Source of the DNA: Kitasatospora phosalacinea
GTDB taxonomy: Bacteria > Actinomycetota > Actinomycetes > Streptomycetales > Streptomycetaceae
Length of the DNA: 64,000 nucleotides
Reading direction: 5' to 3'
Assembly: GCF_000716545.1 (NCBI RefSeq)
Contig: NZ_JNWZ01000004.1
Coordinates: 1 to 64,000 of the forward strand
Position 1 is the first letter of the stretch. Each line of letters opens with the position of its first letter. The notes under the pieces are model-generated. The model was not told the origin of the DNA. It saw nothing but the letters and a program-made list of their open reading frames with translations, and made no database searches. Below, in pieces: positions 59,671 through 64,000 of this stretch. Both the position numbers and the translations under genes were made by a program.

Positions 59671-60456
59671 ATGAGGCGACTGATCGGCGACACCCCCGGC
59701 TCCCCCCACGACCCCGGCAGCCCGGAGTGGCTGGCGCAGGCGTACGCGTACCCCGGCGAGGGGGCCTGGCTGCGGGCGAACATGGTGGCCTCGCTGGACG
59801 GCGCGGCCCGGCTGGACGGCCTCTCGGAAGGGCTGTCCGGCGAGGCGGACAAGCGGATCTTCGGGGTGCTGCGGGCGCTGTGCGACGTGGTGCTGGTGGG
59901 GGCCGAGACCGTCCGGGCCGAGGGGTACCGGCCGGCCCGGGTCCGAGCCGACTTCGCGGCCCGGCGGGCGGCCGCCGGCCAACTGCCCGCGCCGGTGATC
60001 GCGGTGGTGTCGCGGAGCCTGGAACTGGACCTCTCGGCGCCGCTGTTCACCGAGCCGCTGGTGCCGACCGTGGTGGTCACCACGGTCGACGCGCCGGCCG
60101 CGAAGCTGGCCCGGGTCGCCGCCGCGGCCGATGTGATCACCGCAGGAACGGGCTCGGTGGACCTCCCCCGCGCGGTGGCCGCGCTCACGGAGCGTGGTTG
60201 GCGCCGGCAGCTCACGGAGGGCGGGCCCCGCCTGCTCGGTCAGCTCGCCGCGGACGGCCTGCTGGACGAGTTGTGCCTGTCGGTGGCGCCCCTGGTGACG
60301 GGCGGTGATTCACCGAGGATCGTGAACGCTCCGCGAATCCCGGACGTCCGGGCGATGCGGCTGGTGTCATTGATCGAGGAGAAAGGTTTCCTCTTCACCC
60401 GCTATCTGCGACCGACCGATCCGGACCGCTCCCCGAGCGAGACCGCCTTCACCTGA
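59671..60456 (+). CDS. RibD C-terminal (pyrimidine reductase-like) family protein
   Basis: 261 residues, DHFR-like fold of the riboflavin reductase family. Motifs: RANMVASLDGAARLDG, LRALCDVVLVGAETVRAEGYRP, LTEGGPRLLGQLAADGLLDELCLSVAPLV. There is no zinc deaminase domain, so it is not a full RibD; it may be a stand-alone NADPH reductase. Start ATG 59671. Divergent from zapE across 79 bp. Confidence 0.88.
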   Translation: MRRLIGDTPGSPHDPGSPEWLAQAYAYPGEGAWLRANMVASLDGAARLDGLSEGLSGEADKRIFGVLRALCDVVLVGAETVRAEGYRPARVRADFAARRAAAGQLPAPVIAVVSRSLELDLSAPLFTEPLVPTVVVTTVDAPAAKLARVAAAADVITAGTGSVDLPRAVAALTERGWRRQLTEGGPRLLGQLAADGLLDELCLSVAPLVTGGDSPRIVNAPRIPDVRAMRLVSLIEEKGFLFTRYLRPTDPDRSPSETAFT

Positions 60457-60484
60457 GACAGATGAGACACATCCTGACCGATGT

Positions 60485-60498
60485 GGATCATGTGATCC
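60485..60498. promoter_or_regulatory. Palindrome GGATCA-TG-TGATCC upstream of the UspA-like gene
   Basis: Perfect 6-2-6 dyad in an AT-richer 141-bp gap, about 100 bp before the start at 60598. Candidate operator; the binding protein is not identified. Confidence 0.4.
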
Positions 60499-60597
60499 CT
60501 GTGGCGCGCGTGCAGCGTGAGGAATCCTTCCTCCGGGCACTATGAAGGAGGGGAGCAGGAGCCGGACCCGGGGGCCCGCACCAGCGAAGGGACTCAC

Positions 60598-61062
60598 GTG
60601 TTCAAGACCGTACTGATGATCGAGAAGGCACTCTCCGACGCCGACGTGGAACTGGTCACCACGCTCCACGGCGAGGAGCAGGTGTCCTTCGTCGTCCTGA
60701 TGCAACCCCGCGGCAAGCAGGACGAGTTGCTGCGCGCCCTGGACGACGTGGCCCTCGGCCATCTGGACAAGGCGGTGCACGAGCACGACGACGGCGAGGA
60801 GGCCGTGCCCACCCTTGCGGGCGAATCCCTCGAACACAGCCTGCGCCACCTCCAGCGGGCCGGGGCGGAGGCGGTCGGCGAGGTGGTCGAGGCCCACCCG
60901 CTGGTGCGGCTGCGCGAGGTGGTGGAGGAGAACAGGGCCGACGAGGTGCTGGTGCTGACCTCGCCGCACTTCGTCGAGGAGTTCTTCCACCGGGACTGGG
61001 CCTCCCGCGCCCGGCACGAGGTGGGCGTCCCGGTGCTCAAGCTGTTCGCCAGCGAATCCTGA
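60598..61062 (+). CDS. UspA-like conserved protein
   Basis: 154 residues. Begins FKTVLMIEKALSDADVELV and ends ADEVLVLTSPHFVEEFFHRDWASRARHEVGVPVLKLF, the alternating strand-helix pattern of universal stress protein folds, though the ATP-binding G-2x-G-9x-G-S/T is not seen. I recall such streptomycete proteins sometimes being labelled indole-3-glycerol phosphate synthase; the sequence does not support that. Start GTG 60598 with GAAGGGA ahead. Located 98 bp before murC. Confidence 0.8.
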   Translation: MFKTVLMIEKALSDADVELVTTLHGEEQVSFVVLMQPRGKQDELLRALDDVALGHLDKAVHEHDDGEEAVPTLAGESLEHSLRHLQRAGAEAVGEVVEAHPLVRLREVVEENRADEVLVLTSPHFVEEFFHRDWASRARHEVGVPVLKLFASES

Positions 61063-61084
61063 CCGGCCTCCCGGTTAGGGCAGA

Positions 61085-61129
61085 ATCGTCCCGTAGACCC
61101 GTGAACGTCTTACGGAGCTACGGGACGAT
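61085..61129 (+). promoter_or_regulatory. 12-bp inverted repeat in the murC leader
   Basis: ATCGTCCCGTAG (61085-61096) and its exact complement (61118-61129), 21 bases apart, 32 bp before the murC TTG start. Either an operator dyad or a stem in the murC leader RNA (12 bp would be very stable). Confidence 0.6.
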
Positions 61130-61160
61130 CCCGCCTCCTCACGCCCGTACGGAGCCAGCC

Positions 61161-62567
61161 TTGAACGACGCCGCCCACGACCTGCACGCCCCGCACTTCA
61201 TCGGCATCGGCGGCGCCGGCATGTCCGGCCTGGCGAAGATCCTCGCCGTGCGCGGAGCGACCGTCTCGGGCTCCGACGCGAAGGAGTCGGAGACCGTGCG
61301 GGCACTGCGCGAGCTGGGGGCGACGGTGTTCGTCGGGCACGCCGCGGAGCACCTGCCGGCCGGGACCAGCAGCGTGGTGGTCTCCAGCGCGATCCGCGCC
61401 GACAACCCGGAGCTGGCGGCCGCCCGCGAGCGCGGCGTCCCGGTGGTGCACCGCTCGGACGCGCTGGCGGCGCTGATGGGCGGGCGCCGGGCGCTGGCGG
61501 TGGCGGGCACGCACGGCAAGACGACGACCACCTCGATGCTGGCGGTCAGCCTGGGCGAGCTGGGCCTGGAGCCCTCGTACGCGATCGGCGGCGACCTGGA
61601 CGCGCCGGGGTCGAACGCCCACCACGGGGCGGGCGAGATCTTCGTCGCGGAGGCGGACGAGAGCGACCGCAGCTTCCACAAGTACGCGCCCGAGGTGGCG
61701 ATCGTGCTGAACGTGGAGCTGGACCACCACGCCAACTACGCGTCGATCGAGGAGATCTACGAGTCCTTCGAGACCTTCGTCGGACGCATCCAGCCCGGCG
61801 GCACCCTGGTGGTCTCGGCCGACCACGGGGGCGCCCGCGAGCTGACCCGCCGGGTGGCGGGCCGGGAGGGGCTGAACGTGGTGACGGTCGGCGCCGCCGA
61901 GGACGCGGACGTGCGGGTGCTGGAGGTCGCGGCGCGCGGCATGACCAGCGAGGTGACGGTCGAGCTGGGCGGCGAGCGGCTGGTGTTCACCGTCTCGGTG
62001 CCCGGGCGGCACTACGCGCACAACGCGGTCGCGGCGCTGGCGGCGGGCGTCGCGCTGGGCGTCCCGGCGGAGGGGCTGGCGAAGGCGCTGGGCGCGTACA
62101 CCGGGGTGCGGCGGCGGCTGCAGCTCAAGGGCGAGGCGCGCGGCGTGCAGGTGATCGACTCCTACGCGCACCACCCGACCGAGATGGCCGCCGACCTGGA
62201 GGCGATCCGGGAGGCGGCGGGCGCGGGCCGGGTGCTGGTGGTCTTCCAGCCGCACCTGTTCTCCCGCACCCAGCAGCTGGCCGAGGAGATGGGGCGGGCG
62301 CTGGCGCTGGCCGACGCCTCGGTGGTGCTGGACATCTACCCGGCGCGCGAGGACCCGATCCCGGGCGTCACCGCCGAGCTGATCATCGACGCGGCCCGCC
62401 GGGCCGGCGCGGACGTCCGGGCCGAGCACGACTTCGCGGCCGCCCCGGCGCTGCTCGCCTCGCTCTCCGCCCCCGGCGACCTGGTGCTGACCATGGGTGC
62501 CGGCGACGTCACCAACCTGGGCCCGGAAATTCTGGCCGCCCTGGCGGACGTTGCACCTGCTGTCTGA
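61161..62567 (+). CDS. murC: UDP-N-acetylmuramate--L-alanine ligase
   Basis: 468 residues. Adds L-Ala to UDP-MurNAc in peptidoglycan synthesis. N-terminal Rossmann motif FIGIGGAGMSGLAKIL, ATP site GTHGKTTTTS at 116-125, then EADESDRSF, NVELDHHANY, IDSYAHHPTEMA and FQPHLFSRT. Start: TTG 61161 with GGAG 6 bases ahead. A GTG at 61101 in frame would add 20 unrelated residues, would include a TTA codon (rare, bldA-dependent) in an essential gene, and would place the inverted repeat inside coding sequence, so I reject it. Confidence 0.93.
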   Translation: MNDAAHDLHAPHFIGIGGAGMSGLAKILAVRGATVSGSDAKESETVRALRELGATVFVGHAAEHLPAGTSSVVVSSAIRADNPELAAARERGVPVVHRSDALAALMGGRRALAVAGTHGKTTTTSMLAVSLGELGLEPSYAIGGDLDAPGSNAHHGAGEIFVAEADESDRSFHKYAPEVAIVLNVELDHHANYASIEEIYESFETFVGRIQPGGTLVVSADHGGARELTRRVAGREGLNVVTVGAAEDADVRVLEVAARGMTSEVTVELGGERLVFTVSVPGRHYAHNAVAALAAGVALGVPAEGLAKALGAYTGVRRRLQLKGEARGVQVIDSYAHHPTEMAADLEAIREAAGAGRVLVVFQPHLFSRTQQLAEEMGRALALADASVVLDIYPAREDPIPGVTAELIIDAARRAGADVRAEHDFAAAPALLASLSAPGDLVLTMGAGDVTNLGPEILAALADVAPAV

Positions 62568-62594
62568 CGTCCCCGTCCGAGCTGGAGATCCGCC

Positions 62595-62999
62595 GTGAGC
62601 TACGAGGTCCAGAAGTCCGACGCCGAATGGCGCGCCGAGCTGACCCCGGAGGAGTACCACGTGCTCCGCGAGGCCGGCACCGAACGGCCGTTCGTCGGCG
62701 AGTACACCGACACCAGGACGGTCGGCGTCTACGCCTGCCGGGCGTGCGGCGCCGAGCTGTTCAGCAGCGAGACGAAGTTCGACAGCCACTGCGGGTGGCC
62801 GTCGTACTACTCACCGCTGGCCGGTGACTCCGTGGAGTACCTGGAGGACACCAGCCTCGGCATGCGCCGGGTCGAGGTCCGCTGCAAGAAGTGCGGCAGC
62901 CACCTCGGGCACGTCTTCGAGGGCGAGGGGTACGACACCCCGACCGACCAGCGGTACTGCATCAACTCGATCTCGCTGACGCTGAAGCCCGCCGAGTAG
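62595..62999 (+). CDS. msrB: Peptide-methionine (R)-S-oxide reductase
   Basis: 134 residues. Repairs methionine-R-sulfoxide. Zinc cysteines in YACRACGAEL and RCKKCGSHLGH; catalytic Cys122 in RYCINSISL; substrate loop DSHCGWPSY. Start GTG 62595, 27 bp after murC, so probably the last gene of the same transcript, which ends at a hairpin. Confidence 0.95.
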   Translation: MSYEVQKSDAEWRAELTPEEYHVLREAGTERPFVGEYTDTRTVGVYACRACGAELFSSETKFDSHCGWPSYYSPLAGDSVEYLEDTSLGMRRVEVRCKKCGSHLGHVFEGEGYDTPTDQRYCINSISLTLKPAE

Positions 63000-63015
63000 C
63001 GCCCGCCCGCGGCAC

Positions 63016-63054
63016 GAGGGCCCTCCCCGGCGGTCAGGCCGGGGCAGGGCCCTC
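63016..63054. terminator. Bidirectional terminator, msrB / alpha-beta hydrolase
   Basis: Arms 63016-63031 and 63038-63054 pair over 16 bp with a single bulged C and a 6-base loop, between stops at 62999 and 63068. Confidence 0.82.
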
Positions 63055-63067
63055 CGGCTCTCCCGGG

Positions 63068-63874
63068 TCAGGACAGCCGGGTGCGCAGGAAGTCCAGCAG
63101 GGCGGCGTTGAACCGCTCGGGCTGTTCGGCGCCCGGGAGGTGGCCGGCGTCGTGGATGACGGCCAGGTCGGCGTGCGGGACGAGGGCGCGGATGGCCTCG
63201 GAGTCGGTGACGGGGGTGTAGACGTCGTCCGCGCCGACCAGGAGCAGGGTGGGGACGGTGACGGTGCGCAGGGTGTCGCGGTAGTCGGGGCGCTCGGCGC
63301 GGCCGCGCAGGGCCGCCGCGGCGCCGCGGGGGTCGGTGGCGCGCATCATGCCCAGGACGCGGGCGGCCGTCTCCGGCAGGGCGGTGACGTTGTAGGGGGC
63401 GAGCATCTTGTCGATCACCTCGTCCGCGTAGCCGGCCATGCCCTCGGCGAGCAGCCGGTCGGCCATCCGGTTGCGGAACTCCTTGCCCTCCTCGGTCTCG
63501 GCGGGGGCAGAGCTGTCGGACAGGACGAGCGCCAGGAGGCGTCCGGGGTGGCGGAGGTGGAACTCCATGGCGATCTGGCCGCCCATGGAGACGCCGCCCA
63601 CCACCGCGCGCTCGACGCCCAGGTGGTCGAGGAGGGCGGCGGCGTCGTCGGCGAAGTCGGCCAGCAGCACCGTGCCGGGCGTCACCTCGCTCTCCCCGTA
63701 GCCGCGCAGGTCGGGGGTGATCACCCGGTACCCGGCCGCGGCCAGCGCGTCGGCCTGCGGGGCCCACAGGGTGCGGTTGAACGGGTGCCCGTGGACCAGG
63801 AGGACGGGGGTGCCATCCGCCGGGCCGGACTCGTCGTAGTGCAGCGCGGCGCCGTTCACCATCGTGTGGCTCAT
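63068..63874 (-). CDS. Alpha/beta hydrolase
   Basis: 268 residues. Oxyanion motif LLVHGHPFN, nucleophile Ser96 in GGVSMGGQ, acid Asp in LLVGADDVYTP, and His in IHDAGHLPGAE. Looks like the 3-oxoadipate enol-lactonase/haloperoxidase group, but no pathway genes are near, so the substrate is open. Start ATG 63874 with GGAAGG ahead. Stands alone at the edge of the window. Confidence 0.9.
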   Translation of the reverse strand: MSHTMVNGAALHYDESGPADGTPVLLVHGHPFNRTLWAPQADALAAAGYRVITPDLRGYGESEVTPGTVLLADFADDAAALLDHLGVERAVVGGVSMGGQIAMEFHLRHPGRLLALVLSDSSAPAETEEGKEFRNRMADRLLAEGMAGYADEVIDKMLAPYNVTALPETAARVLGMMRATDPRGAAAALRGRAERPDYRDTLRTVTVPTLLLVGADDVYTPVTDSEAIRALVPHADLAVIHDAGHLPGAEQPERFNAALLDFLRTRLS

Positions 63875-63965
63875 CGAGGACCTTCCGTCTCCCGTCCGGA
63901 ACCGCGGCGCGTCCGGAGTGTCCGGTCAGGGTACGGCGGCGGGTGACGCGGGTGCCCACCGGCGT

Positions 63966-63984
63966 GGAAGACTGATCGTCTTCC
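63966..63984. promoter_or_regulatory. Palindrome GGAAGAC-N5-GTCTTCC upstream of the hydrolase gene
   Basis: Perfect 7-5-7 dyad, 92-110 bp upstream of the hydrolase start and at the very end of the window, with a further GTCTT a few bases on. Likely an operator for a dimeric repressor encoded beyond the edge. Confidence 0.45.
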
Positions 63985-64000
63985 GAACGGTCTTGGACGT

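Noticed and set aside
59671..60456. Complete bifunctional RibD
   Set aside because: The zinc-binding deaminase domain is absent; only the reductase-like domain is present.
60598..61062. Indole-3-glycerol phosphate synthase
   Set aside because: Too short for a TIM barrel and lacks IGPS motifs; looks like a UspA-type alpha/beta fold.
61101..61160. GTG at 61101 as the murC start
   Set aside because: Adds residues unlike any MurC, needs a TTA codon in an essential gene and lacks a ribosome site; TTG 61161 has GGAG at proper spacing.

Overview
The window is about 64 kb of very GC-rich DNA with GTG and TTG starts, strong G/C third-position bias, 4-base ATGA/GTGA overlaps and gene sets typical of Streptomycetaceae (whiA, rbpA, opcA, sufR, mycothiol-type DinB enzymes). 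I read it as chromosomal DNA of a Streptomyces or Kitasatospora species. I see no insertion sequence, phage, CRISPR array, rRNA or tRNA. Nearly all of it looks like core chromosome.

Layout. 1-5.9 kb: C-terminal end of an unknown gene, pepN, a two-domain TerD protein, and a TetR regulator divergent from an NmrA-type NAD(P)-binding protein with two near-identical palindromes between them. 5.9-10.5 kb: proline catabolism (pruA then putB) divergent from a PucR-type regulator. 10.5-17.4 kb: a Tat-exported PhoX-like phosphatase behind a clear PHO box, two conserved proteins of unknown function, an MFS exporter and a small membrane-anchored Ala/Pro protein. 17.4-24.3 kb: the complete Fe-S assembly operon sufR-sufB-sufD-ferredoxin-sufC-sufS-sufU-sufT, with the SufR operator lying over the sufR start. 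24.4-32.6 kb: a two-gene ABC exporter, a sortase-anchored surface protein, ctaA (heme A synthase), a small conserved protein, a PobA-like hydroxylase, a DUF2461 protein and ctaB (heme O synthase). 33-39.8 kb: the pentose phosphate operon tkt-tal-zwf-opcA-pgl. 39.9-49.1 kb: rbpA, secG, then a minus-strand central run uvrC-rapZ-yvcK-whiA-gap-pgk-tpiA. 49.2-59.6 kb: a Rieske lipoprotein, uvrA, a DinB-like isomerase with a metallo-beta-lactamase-fold hydrolase, terC behind a yybP-ykoY type (manganese) riboswitch, terD, uvrB and zapE. 59.7-64 kb: a RibD-like reductase, a UspA-like protein, murC, msrB and an alpha/beta hydrolase.

How the parts fit. Carbon flow is covered by lower glycolysis and the whole oxidative and non-oxidative pentose phosphate set; OpcA sits with G6PDH. 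YvcK, RapZ and WhiA link carbon and cell-wall state to gene control and sporulation. Fe-S assembly, heme A synthesis and two Rieske-type proteins serve respiration. All three UvrABC excision-repair proteins lie within about 11.5 kb. Metal and stress handling comes from TerC, TerD, SufR and a possible iron box.

The most informative non-coding signals are the riboswitch before terC, whose P1 3' strand can instead pair with the ribosome binding site; the 11-bp direct-repeat PHO box; the CAAC-N6-GTTG SufR site; and the twin TetR palindromes. I did not find a convincing wholly new multi-gene system. The best unexplained items are the two unknown proteins at 12.2-15.0 kb, a 12-bp inverted repeat before murC, a direct repeat before the MFS gene, and the TerD/TerC neighbourhood.
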